A stretch of 64,000 nucleotides of DNA from Lota lota (Eukaryota; Chordata; Actinopteri; Gadiformes; Lotidae): the NCBI GenBank assembly GCA_026745465.1, contig JACYXH010000104.1, forward strand, positions 508,001 through 572,000. Reading direction: 5' to 3'. Every line of letters begins with the position of its first letter. The first letter of the stretch is position 1. This document shows positions 14,286-24,728 of this stretch, piece after piece. The position numbers were made by a program, and so were the translations under genes. The notes beneath the pieces were generated by a model. The model was not told the DNA's origin. It did not search any database and saw only the letters and a list, made by a program, of their open reading frames with translations.

Positions 14286-15214
14286 AGATTTTTCAGACCA
14301 CGTGTCTGCAAAACAACGGGCAGAGAGAAGGTTCAAAATACACAACGCATAAAAACGTTCTCCTATTTTTTTTTCCGGTTAAAATGTATACCCCTAGGGC
14401 TTGGAAACTCAGCTTTGCTTACGGTGTAAATATATGTATATTTTACAATTAAACCGTCAGCATAGCATATTGTATGCATGTAAAACACTTTTCAGCAGCT
14501 TTGTGGGCACATTGACAGCCAATGCGTTGTCCTAATAGTAAATACTTAAATAAGGGATACATGTACATTTCTTTGTGACTTTGAAATAAAAATCTATTCA
14601 CATCACTGAATAAAATAAATAGTTGACTGATACAAAATGAAGAGTACATGCTCCAACCTTGACCTACTGAAAATATAAAACTATTCCTGCATTGAACATA
14701 ATAAAAAGTTATCAAAATACTTGTTCAGTATAATTAATTTGTTAAATTAATTTTAGTAGAATATCCTTGCACGAGCTAAGTTATAATGTCTCTCACAACA
14801 ACTTCAGCTCTGATAGGGCCAGATGATGAGACAGTTAACCCTAATGTCTGCAAAGCTATAACTAAACCTTACCTTAATCAGCTACGGTTAAGTTGTAATC
14901 AGTTTAGAGGTGTCTAGTTTGCTGTTAGACTTAGCTGTTATATGTTTTTGTTTAAGGAGGATCTGCTCCAAGGATTCACTTGACCTTAATATTATATAGG
15001 TGATGCAATACAGGTGGCAGGAGATACTTACAGGTCGTATAGAGTTACTAGATGGTGGATGTCAGTTTTTGTTTTTCGCTCTATATGCCATTATAGCTTC
15101 AAGGCTTGTCAGTAGTGCCAAGGCAGTCTACAACCATCATCATTGTCAACACATGATCTACAATTTGCATATAGGCCTATATCCCAAAACATGTCCAAAT
15201 AAACCAACACACAT

Positions 15215-15263
<49 letters not shown>

Positions 15264-15498
15264 GTAACATTTATAACACCTAAGAAAACAGACAATGTTC
15301 AGTGCCTCTATTTGGGTCTTGCCCTGAACACAACAACACAACAAATAATAACACAGTCAATATTCTTAAACCCTGATTTGGGTACAAGTATCCCTACTGT
15401 ATCATCACTTTGTAAATATTATAAAGTGATTAGTTATTTGTGTTTGTAGCAGATGCAACCAATCATTTGATTTGATTTACAGTTTAACAGAGGCAAAG

Positions 15499-15545
<47 letters not shown>

Positions 15546-16640
15546 TATGTACGTACGTACGTACTTGAGACAAAACACAACATGTTTTATTAGGCAGAGG
15601 GAGAGTGAAGTCCATACTCCATATAACATGTTGAAGACCTTCCTGAAACCCCAGAGAGAGATCCCATACCATACAGCGGTGGTTACTATGACTGCCCTAG
15701 TGGGATAATCCGACCTTCCTTCACACAATACTGTATTACCATTTCACCCAATGCCAGATATGGCCACTGGCTTTATACCATTGGCCATCACAACCACTAT
15801 GGTTAGATTTGGCATTTTATACATAGAGTTGATTATTTAGTAATAATGTGATGATATATTAATGGCAGTCAAAATAATGATTATTGTTTATTGGCGTTAA
15901 TGGAGTGAACACGGAAGTGCCTTGAAGCCAGCCTTTTTATAGGGATAGTAATAGAGGTAAAGTTTTGGCTACCATTTGTGCTAAAAGCACCACAACAATA
16001 AAGCTAATGTCTCTGAGCTCTAATTCAAATTTCCCTTCAAGCAACATACTGTACCTACAATGAGTGAAGCTTGGCTACAATGGGCTATAATGACAGAGAA
16101 CATTGCAGCCACCACAGCTTTAACAAAGCACGTCTCCCTCTTTACTTCCTCCGAAAGTGCACATGGGAGGAGTGAGCGCGCACGGAGTACCAGCAGCAGC
16201 CAGCAGCAGCCAGCAGCCCAGGACCGGTTGAAACCTGTATCATGTTGAAACTCAGGAGAAAACACCTCTATGCTGTGAGTCTTCTACCATAACCTGCTAT
16301 GACAATAGCTGGAATGGATGCGTCTTCAGTTATACAATAACGTGACAGAACACAATATACTGTCTTGGATTATATTTATTTAGTGGCTTTCCAAACACAC
16401 AGCCTTCAGACAGACGTATAGACAGATAGACCGATTAATTCAAACAAACCAGTGGCGTGGCATGTGTGGGCATGGTGCATAGGTGAGTATATGAATGCTC
16501 TTGTCTTTTCTATAAGTTACGCATGTGGCGGTTGGGGGTATTGGGACCTTGGAACAATTTAAATGTAGATAAGCAAGCAAGTGTGTTCGGAGCTTAGCTT
16601 GCCATCCAATAAGAAAGGCGGATAACGCCACGGGACCACA
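14286..16640. other. Divergent intergenic region gtf2b / lrrc8d
   Basis: The region separates the head-to-head gtf2b and lrrc8d genes. It contains two dinucleotide tracts of opposite sense (CA at 15216-15257, GT at 15500-15541 followed by ACGT-rich palindromic sequence to 15563) and a short CAGCAG-rich stretch near 16190-16216. I see no coding exon. Regulatory elements are likely but not identifiable by eye. Confidence 0.7.
15216..15563. repeat. Paired CA and GT microsatellites plus (ACGT)n
   Basis: (CA)21 at 15216-15257 and (GT)21 at 15500-15541 are reverse complements about 240 bases apart, so a transcript of the region could fold them together. The GT tract runs into gtacgtatgtacgtacgtac, which is self-complementary. 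Confidence 0.9.
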
Positions 16641-18248
16641 CTTTCAGTCGTAGACGGGGTGACAGCAGAAAATCTGCGCATTTTCTCGAACTTGCAGGCG
16701 AGATGGCTCTCGTTTCAGAATTAGGAAATGTGTGCAACATTTGCGATATCGCGGTCAAAGGCTGAGATGGACTAGCGTTGTAACATCGGACTCATAAAAG
16801 TGCAATGAACTCGGAGTCTTTTTTTCTTTCTTTTTTTAAAGAGTCAATATGGAACGCCGACCAAAGAAAGAATAGCTTGCGATAACACCCGACAAACAGT
16901 AAGTTCATCGCCATTTCTACGCGTTTATCACATAGTAAGCCCTACAAGACGTTCTAGTTAAGTTGACGTTTTCTACATGGCTGGCGGAGGACATCATGCC
17001 GTGAAAGTGCTAACCCGTTGCGTGTTCAAACCTTGGTTCACGCCGAGGCTCGGCTCCTCGTTTCCCCCGTGTTCCGTCACCTGACATCTCCCAAACTACG
17101 TTCAGAGAAAAGAACATGTTGTTTAAAAACAACACAACAAAAAAAGAAGAAGGGTCACGGTTCCAAGCGTTCTTCGTTGTTGTCGTGTCTCGCGGTTGAC
17201 TTGATCACCGCACACCGAAAGTGTCGCACAAAAGCGGGGTCGCCCGTTTGCGGAGATCAGCAAAGGATCCGTGAATAATCATCGAATCTTCAGTTGTGTA
17301 ACGTTAACTTGTACGTCTCTGAACTCCTGTCTTAGCGCCATCCAAACGGGGCCAATATGAATATTTATTTGGCGAGTTTTTTTATTAATTTTTTAAGCTA
17401 ACCGGCTTTTAGTGAAAGATAAAATAAAACGTTTGAATGCATTGTTACACAGAACCGGCGGACGGTTCTGTGTTCATCATTTAGATAAGTTGATAATTAC
17501 ATTTGGCCGGGAACATTTATGGTAATCAACTTAACTAGATTCAAGCTGAATATTAACCTGGCCCTGAGTTATTACACCAGTAGGATTGCGAACAATATGA
17601 GACGGGTGAGAGCAACTGCCCAAATACAGGAAGTACCACATAACTAAAAGGGCATGAAACTGCACACATGGCTTTTCTTAGCTAAATACAAATGCTCGTG
17701 TGAGTCGCAACCAGGGCTATATTGAGTGGCTGCAAAAGCGGAATTTATGTAGGGCTCATACGATAGCAATTGATGTACATCATTTAAAATGTCAAATTAA
17801 GTTTGACATCAGTATAACGTGATCATAAGTCCACAGTAAAGTTTATTGTACACAGTAAAGTAGTAGTTATTTATCCAGTGTTTATAGGGCCTTTTCTGTA
17901 CAGATAAAAACACCCAAATTCATTTGAGTAAATGTTTCATTTATCATTTTTCCATTGATTGCGAATTGTATTGGTAACCAGAGAAACGTGTATGACAAAA
18001 GTATTTACCTTACCTTTGAGCTATTGGCACATTGAACACCCCTCCGAGTTAGTTGTTGTTGTAGGATTGTACTTTCACGTTGAAGGAAATTTGATACCAT
18101 ACAATAATAAAAACCTTCTTGAGTTCATCACCCTTCGGATGGAAAATGGAAACATGTTCACCATTTTAAAGGGAAAAACCATAACGTGCATGTTGAACAA
18201 ACCAATTTTGTTTCCATAACTTAATTTTCTATCTCCTTAATTGCAGTG
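16641..18248 (+). other. lrrc8d: Probable lrrc8d 5' non-coding exon and intron
   Basis: The coding exon of lrrc8d begins just after an acceptor (ccttaattgcag, ending 18246), three bases before the ATG, so an upstream non-coding exon must exist. The best donor seen is GTAAGT at 16899-16904, which would make an exon ending at 16898. The exon start is not identifiable. Sequence from about 16900 to 18246 would then be intron with no other recognisable feature. Confidence 0.4.
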
Positions 18249-20816
18249 ATGTTCACTCTCACGGAGGTTGCATCCCTGAACGACATCCAACCGACGTACC
18301 GCATCCTAAAGCCATGGTGGGATGTCTTCATGGACTACCTAGGCGTGATCATGCTCATGCTGGCTATATTTGCCATGACGATGCAGATCACCAAAGACCA
18401 GGTGGCGTGCCTTCCCATTATAGAGGAGCCAGGACAGACGTCAGGGCCTAAACCATTCTCCACACAAAGTCCAAAGGAGGTGACCACACAAGGGGTCAAT
18501 GTGGCAATGCTGTCCCCCACCCCTCTTATCATACCGAAGGACTTACCTGACAGTGAGGTCCACAAGAGCCACATTTCACATGCACAGACTGCCACCATCA
18601 AGGCAAAAATGACTACTAGACACCCTCAGCCAGCAGGGATCACCACCAACCTGGACTTTCAACAATATGTCTTTGTCAACCAAATGTGCTACCACGTTGC
18701 CTTGCCTTGGTATTCCAAGTACTTCCCATACCTCACCCTGATCCACACCCTCATACTGATGGTCAGCAGCAATTTCTGGTTCAAATACCCCAAAACTAGC
18801 TCAAAGATCGAGCACTTTGTCTCTATCCTGGGTAGATGTTTTGAGTCTCCCTGGACCACCAAGGCTCTATCTGAGACCGCCTGTGAGGACTCTGAAGAGA
18901 ACAAGCAGCGGCTGACGGGTACGACTACGGCTACAAAACACACGTCGTCAGAGGGCAAAGAAGATGGCACGGACGCAAGCTTGTCCACACCCATGCTCGG
19001 AAATAGCGGGGTCAAGTTCTCCGCCGATAAGCCCATCGTTGAGGTCCCAAGTAGTTTGACAATCCTGGACAAGAAAGATGGTGAGCAGGCCAAAGCCCTA
19101 TTTGAGAAGGTGAGAAAATTCCGGGCCCACGTGGAGGACAGTGACTTCATTTACAAGCTGTATGTTGCTCAGACCATTGTCAAAACGGTCAAGTTCATTT
19201 TGATTTTGTCCTACACGTCCACTTTTATGGCTGCTATCGAGTTTGAGCACAAATGCAAGCCCGATATTAAACATCTGATCGGGTACACGCAGTTCTTTTG
19301 CACCCACAATATGGCTTTCATGCTGCGAAAGCTTCTTCTCAGCTACATGGCTTTGATTATGATCTACGGGATGGTGTGCATTTATTCTCTTTTTTGGCTA
19401 TTCCGGCGGCCCCTTAAAGAGTACTCGTTTGAGAAGGTCAGAGAGGAGAGCAGCTTCAGTGACATTCCAGATGTCAAAAACGACTTTGCGTTCCTTTTAC
19501 ATATGGTCGACCAGTATGACCAACTGTACTCCAAGCGTTTCGGTGTATTCTTGTCGGAGGTCAGCGAAAACAAGCTGAGAGAGATCAGTCTTAATCACGA
19601 GTGGACTTTTGAAAAATTGAGGCAGCTTGTGACGCGAAATGCACAGGATCAGCAGGAGCTGCACCTCTTCATGCTCTCTGGCCTTCCCAACGCAGTGTTT
19701 GATCTCACTGACCTGGACGTGCTTAAGCTGGAACTGATTCCCGAGGTGAGGTTCTCAGCAAAGATTTCCCAGATGACAAGCCTGCAGGAGCTGCATCTTT
19801 GCCACTGCCCAGCCAAAGTAGAGCAGACTGCCTTTGCATTCCTTCGCGACCATCTACGCTGCCTTCATGTAAAGTTCACTGATGTTGCAGAGATTCCCAC
19901 TTGGGTGTATCTGCTGAGAAGCCTGAGAGAGCTCAATCTAGTTGGGAATTTGAGCTCGGAAAATAACAAAATGATAGGTCTAGAGTCCATGCGTGATTTG
20001 AAACACCTCAAAACATTATATCTGAAGAGCAATCTCACAAAAATGCCCACCAATATCACCGAGCTCTCGCCACATCTAGTAAGATTAGTGGTGCACAACG
20101 ATGACACCAAATTATTGGTACTCAATAGTCTTAAAAAGATGACTAACCTTGCTGAACTAGAGCTACATAGCTGTGAGTTGGAGCGAATTCCCCATGCTAT
20201 TTTCAGTCTGACCAACCTACAGGAACTTGACCTAAAATCCAACAACATCCGAACCATAGAGGAGGTCATCAGCTTTCAACACCTCAAGAGGTTGACTTGC
20301 CTTAAACTGTGGCACAACAACATTATTACCATTCCAGCTTCCATCGGCCAAGTGAAAACTTTAGAGGCACTTTACCTGTCTCACAACAAACTGGAGACCC
20401 TGCCTCCAGCCTTGTTCACGTTGCCCAAACTCCGACATCTGGATGTAGGCCACAATTCCATTACATTGCTCCCAGCAGACGTAGGACTCCTCCATAACCT
20501 TCAACACCTGGCGATTAACTCGAACAAATTAGAGGTGCTTCCCAAACAACTGTTCAGATGCACCAAACTCAAGGCGCTTTGTCTTGGAAACAATGGGCTC
20601 ACCGTTCTGCCAGAGACAGTGGGCCAACTTGTCCAGCTGACGCAGCTCGAGCTCAGAGGGAACTGTCTAGACCGACTGCCTGCCCAGTTGGGTAGCTGTC
20701 GTTTGCTGCGCAAGAACTGCCTAGTTGTTGAGGACCACCTCTTTGACGCACTGCCAGTTGAAGTGAAAGAAAGTATCAGCCGAGAGACCAATGTTTCCTT
20801 CACGAATGGCTTATAG
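18249..20816 (+). CDS. lrrc8d: LRRC8D, volume-regulated anion channel subunit
   Basis: 855 residues in one uninterrupted exon (human 858, from memory). LRRC8 proteins form hexameric plasma-membrane VRAC channels with LRRC8A. LRRC8D-containing channels favour organic osmolytes such as taurine and larger uncharged solutes. The ATG at 18249 gives the conserved start MFTLTEVASLNDIQP. An in-frame GTG three bases earlier belongs to the splice junction. A pannexin-like half carries four membrane spans at about residues 26-46, 160-178, 314-330 and 360-384, with a long first extracellular loop typical of the D paralogue. Leucine-rich repeats fill about residue 480 to the end (for example LQELDLKSNNIRTIEE), closing with VEDHLFDALPVEVKES. 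No lesions are seen. Synteny with gtf2b and a znf326-like gene supports the D assignment over LRRC8B or C. Confidence 0.97.
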   Translation: MFTLTEVASLNDIQPTYRILKPWWDVFMDYLGVIMLMLAIFAMTMQITKDQVACLPIIEEPGQTSGPKPFSTQSPKEVTTQGVNVAMLSPTPLIIPKDLPDSEVHKSHISHAQTATIKAKMTTRHPQPAGITTNLDFQQYVFVNQMCYHVALPWYSKYFPYLTLIHTLILMVSSNFWFKYPKTSSKIEHFVSILGRCFESPWTTKALSETACEDSEENKQRLTGTTTATKHTSSEGKEDGTDASLSTPMLGNSGVKFSADKPIVEVPSSLTILDKKDGEQAKALFEKVRKFRAHVEDSDFIYKLYVAQTIVKTVKFILILSYTSTFMAAIEFEHKCKPDIKHLIGYTQFFCTHNMAFMLRKLLLSYMALIMIYGMVCIYSLFWLFRRPLKEYSFEKVREESSFSDIPDVKNDFAFLLHMVDQYDQLYSKRFGVFLSEVSENKLREISLNHEWTFEKLRQLVTRNAQDQQELHLFMLSGLPNAVFDLTDLDVLKLELIPEVRFSAKISQMTSLQELHLCHCPAKVEQTAFAFLRDHLRCLHVKFTDVAEIPTWVYLLRSLRELNLVGNLSSENNKMIGLESMRDLKHLKTLYLKSNLTKMPTNITELSPHLVRLVVHNDDTKLLVLNSLKKMTNLAELELHSCELERIPHAIFSLTNLQELDLKSNNIRTIEEVISFQHLKRLTCLKLWHNNIITIPASIGQVKTLEALYLSHNKLETLPPALFTLPKLRHLDVGHNSITLLPADVGLLHNLQHLAINSNKLEVLPKQLFRCTKLKALCLGNNGLTVLPETVGQLVQLTQLELRGNCLDRLPAQLGSCRLLRKNCLVVEDHLFDALPVEVKESISRETNVSFTNGL

Positions 20817-21930
20817 CAGAAAACAGGAGAAGCGGACACACGGATAGGCTGGCAGCTTTGAAAGTTAGCAGAGCCGTCAGATTGTCTGACAAATTGTACC
20901 CTTTAATAATATTGTTTTTTATTTGCATAGCAAATTATTTCAATTATTATAATTATAGCACAATAGATGAGACATTGTTCAATTGAGAGAGACAATTATT
21001 TTCTGATGCGTTTGATTGTGACTTAATGCAGCTGTTTAGTGTTTTCCTTTTAGCATTGCTTGTGTTTTAAAACAGCAGAATATGTTATGTTCATGATATA
21101 ATATTCCATACACCAAAGTTATTTCTGTGATGTGTACATTTAACATTATTTTATTGTCCTAGGTACTCAGGTATAATTGTAACCATGGGGAACAGCCTTT
21201 TGCCTTAATTGCTGCTAAAAATATTTTACAGTGACGTCAAACGTCAAAACAAACAGCCAAAAAAGGCATTTTATGTTTTTATGATTTCTATATTCTATTC
21301 ATTTGGCCATTTTCTATAAATATGTAGTGTCAACTAGAAAATGAAATGGTACAATCGAGTATTTATATACAGGTTATTAAATATAACTATCTATTTATTT
21401 CCCCAGGCCTTGTAGGCTCCCAAAAATATGTGTGTACTTAAAAACAGTCAAAAATGTAGCTTGAGTTGTCTAACTTACCTGACAGGTACAAGCCAAGGCA
21501 AAGATTGTATATTGACTAAGGCCTAAAAGTACAGGAATTAATCTGTAATTTGAGATATGTATTTGATTGTTTAGTGAATGCTTTTGCTATAACAGCTACA
21601 AAGGCCATCCCTATCTTTATCTTGTCCACTCATGACTTTACCCACAAGAGCACAGTCAAGGAGACATCTTTTCCCTAACGTTTTCATGGTATTGTTTAAA
21701 ACATGTTAATTTATCCCACTATTATTGTAAACATGTTAATTTATCCCACTAGTATTGTGATTTATCCCTGGCTTAAGTGTACATTTCAGAACATTGTAAT
21801 GAGAAGAACCTTTGTTTTTTGTTTGCTTCTGATGCATTTGTGTATAAAGTTCAAAGCTTCTCATCTTGTCAGCATATGGGCCTCCTGAATGATCACATGC
21901 TCAAAGGGCATGCTGTTATGGCACAATAAA
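20817..21930 (+). other. lrrc8d: lrrc8d 3' UTR
   Basis: AT-rich sequence following the stop, with no open exon. A clear AATAAA lies at 21925-21930 (gcacaataaaacc), giving a 3' UTR of about 1.1 kb. A roughly 25-bp phrase, catgttaatttatcccact, is duplicated near 21701-21750. Confidence 0.6.
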
Positions 21931-21984
21931 ACCAAAAAGTTGATTGTTTCTTGTTGATTTCATGTTTGTGGAAAAGTTGACTTT

Positions 21985-22710
21985 ATATTGAATTTATATA
22001 GCGCTTTTCAAGGTATCCAAAGCGCTTTACATTTTGCGTGCGTGTGTATGTGTTGGGGGGTGGGGGTGGGGGGGTGTTATGACATCTCATCCACCACCCG
22101 TTCTGTAATAGGATGCTCTTTTAATCTGTTTATATTACTAGTATTTAAGCTGCTGCGGTATTGTGGAGTATGATAGTTGTGGAAACTTAAATGCATTTGC
22201 GGAAACCGTATAATGCTTTATCGACATAATGACGTGTTCTAGGTCAGGATGAGAACAGAGATTAGAACAAGAGATTGGCAGGATAGTTACAAGTATTCCA
22301 TTCCTAGCCTAAAGGTCCTGGGTTCGATCCCCAAGGTCCGCAGCCAAGAATAGTTTAGTAGTATCTGAAATTGTCTGAATTACTAAATAGCTTGCTTGCA
22401 ATATAAATGCTATGCCTCAGATAGCTACGCTATAATTAATCTAGATAGCAGGAATCTGAAACCCTACCCATCTTCCGCCGCAGGCTGAAAACGTATCTGT
22501 TCAGACTGCATCTGCACCCAAGAAGAACACATATATAATTATTTATCTCTTCTTTCTATATTGTAGCACTTAAAGCATTTTGCTTATTTGCTTAATTTGA
22601 TATACTCGAATGATTCTTGCACTATTTGGGTCATAGCTTTATTGTCGAATGCACTTGTTTTAAGGGGCTTTGGACAAAAGCATCAGCTTTAATAATGCAA
22701 TGTAATGGAT
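21985..22710 (+). mobile_element. Mixed SINE/LINE-tail relics
   Basis: Three repeat-like pieces in a row. At 21990-22035 is a phrase common in teleost intergenic DNA (tatagcgcttttcaaggt ... caaagcgctttacat). Around 22318-22335 is a Pol III B box (gggttcgatcccc). At about 22455-22540 is a short frame reading FRRRLKTYLFRLHLHP, typical of the C-terminus of fish non-LTR retroposons. It is followed by a ctttggacaaaagcatcagc tail near 22660 and the microsatellite-like end aatgcaatgtaatg. All are partial and decayed. Confidence 0.5.
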
Positions 22711-22719
22711 AGTGGGATT

Positions 22720-23680
22720 AAAATCGTAAACTACACATGTCGCCCCATGTGCATTTTCTGAAGAAAATGCGTGTGGTTGCGCGAGCCAACTCGTCGTGTG
22801 CACAAAATTGCGCGAGCATGCTGACATGCCAATGCTAGCAAAGCCAATGAGCAAGCACAGCAAATGTCATGTCCCCGGGCCGCTTTGAAGCTGACTTGTG
22901 ATTGAGTGGATAACGGGGCTGATCGTTTTTGTTTGATTGCGTGTTATGGCGCCCCCTGCCGCCAAAGAGCTCCTTTACTTTTTGGGAGACCTGCGTAAGC
23001 GCGGTTTGTATACGTGTACCAACTTTGACAACTCTTGAGTTGTTCGCATTGGAATGGTTGAAGTCAACGTTTTTTCCCCATTGACTTCCATTATTAAAAA
23101 AAAAAAAATGGCTCGGTGAGCACCTGCAACAGTGGTCATTTGAAATTGACCCTGTGACGTCATTTTCTTTGGCTGTGATTACAAAACCTTCCACATTACC
23201 TTATGAGGGATGTCCTCGATGTGCCCAAAAAGTTACAGGTCCCTGGGGTTAGTATTTGCGCATAACTCGGCCATTTTCTAAACAATAAAATACAAATAAA
23301 TACCATAAGGTCGGGCAGTATTAAGAGGTATGTGGACTCATTTGGGTTTACAGGTTGCTGTGGTCATAGCGGTACAAAACATTTTGGAGACCTTCTGGTC
23401 TACGTATGCCAATTTAATTTCATAACTCTCGGGTGTTCAGGTTTGGAGTGGTTGATTTTAGGGTTTTTGCCCCATTCACTTTCCATATTAAATACTAATA
23501 TTATAAATATTAATAATAATAAAAAAAAAGGTCTGCAATGGTTGGTCTCTAAAAGTAGACGCGCACTGCATTAATATATACCCGACTTTTTGGTGGTGGT
23601 TTGGTGCAAATACCTCCAAAGCTGTAGGAGTAGATAATTCCGCAAAATAGGGAGGAAGAATTTGCAACCACACTAATTAG
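22720..23680 (-). repeat. Dispersed repeat family 'A-B-C', minus-strand copy
   Basis: Read on the minus strand, this segment carries in order the same blocks as 38165-38960 on the plus strand. The block at 23660-23560 contains cgtctactttt, the block at 23470-23400 contains atggggcaaaaa-type sequence, and the block at 23130-22930 contains attgacttcc/aatggaagtcaatgggg and ends at the gcgccccctg box. It also has a perfect palindrome, gcattttctgaagaaaatgc, near 22751-22770. It is non-coding and I cannot assign the family. Confidence 0.7.
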
Positions 23681-23879
23681 CATAACATAATGGCAAATGA
23701 TCGTGCCACAAGGCCAATGCCATACTAAGCAGCCAGCACATGCAATGATCTGCAAGCGCAGACACTTTTTCTTTGTCCGAATTCTTAGGTCTGGCGATAC
23801 GCAATGACGCGGAACGTACGCCGATACTCCCATCTGTTGGTGGACTTTGGTAGTCGGTCACCGTCGCTAACCGGTTAGC

Positions 23880-24728
23880 GGGTCTTTGAGGAATCGTGGT
23901 CGAGTTTTAGGATCCGTTCTGTTGTTGCTCGTCTCACTTTAACGTCGCAATGAACCACAGGCGCGACCAGTCGCACCCCAGTGGGAAGCAACCCAGAGGA
24001 CCACGCCGTCAACCGCGACAGGGAGGGTAAAGCTACCCCGAGAACGAAGCAAGATGTTTCGTTTTTAAGAGTTTTACCTTGAAGTTTGACTTCGTATGGG
24101 TTCTGACGTTACGTCGAAATGGAATGGCATGGTTTTTGTTGTTTTTTGGTGTGATAATGCTTTGCGAACAACGATTCTTATGTTTAATTATTATTATTTT
24201 TTTTAAGTAAGAGACAACAACTAACATGGCTAGCATGGTTGTTTTGGTTGTTAAATGCTTCCGGGGCTGCATTGAAGAGAACTGTTCATAGCCGTGCAAG
24301 ATATCGTTTGACACTTGCACAATGCTTGTTTCATTGAGCGGTTTACTGATGCATCGTTGGTTGTAATCGAATCCAATCTTTCGGTCTCCGTTATGCTTTG
24401 CTTTAAGGTCTGCAACAAGCGTGATCAGTGTATCGTCCGGCGCACCGAAAATACCATGTACAACACAGCACGCCCCCAAACCTGCAGGTAATATTGACCG
24501 AGTATGTGTCACTGCTTTGTCGCCGTTCGCCCTTTTGGTCAGATCAACAGAATACGCCTTGTAATAGTCGGCTAGATTAATCATCGTACCACACCGAAGT
24601 TCACGTGTTAGGTTAGCTTACTGTCAAAATAATCAGCCAGGGAATGGTACATTGGTAGCCTTTTAGGATGCATACCTCAATAATGTTACACAACGCTTGG
24701 ACTTGCAGCATCGGCTGGTAGAGGCTGC
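23880..24728 (+). other. 5' region of the znf326-like gene
   Basis: A possible first exon ends at the donor GTAAAG at 24027 (aggg-GTAAAG). It contains an ATG at 23950 that opens a short basic frame (MNHRRDQSHPSGKQ), but its reading phase does not fit the next exon, so it is more likely 5' UTR. The following intron contains an unexplained minus-strand open frame of 183 codons (24033-24584). Confidence 0.4.

Noticed and set aside
22318-22335. Possible tRNA gene (B box gggttcgatcccc)
   Set aside because: No matching A box or acceptor stem at the right distance. It fits a decayed tRNA-derived SINE better.
23950-24026. Coding first exon of the znf326-like gene (MNHRRDQ...)
   Set aside because: Its donor leaves phase 2, but the next exon needs phase 1 or its own ATG at 24729. 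I treat it as likely 5' UTR.
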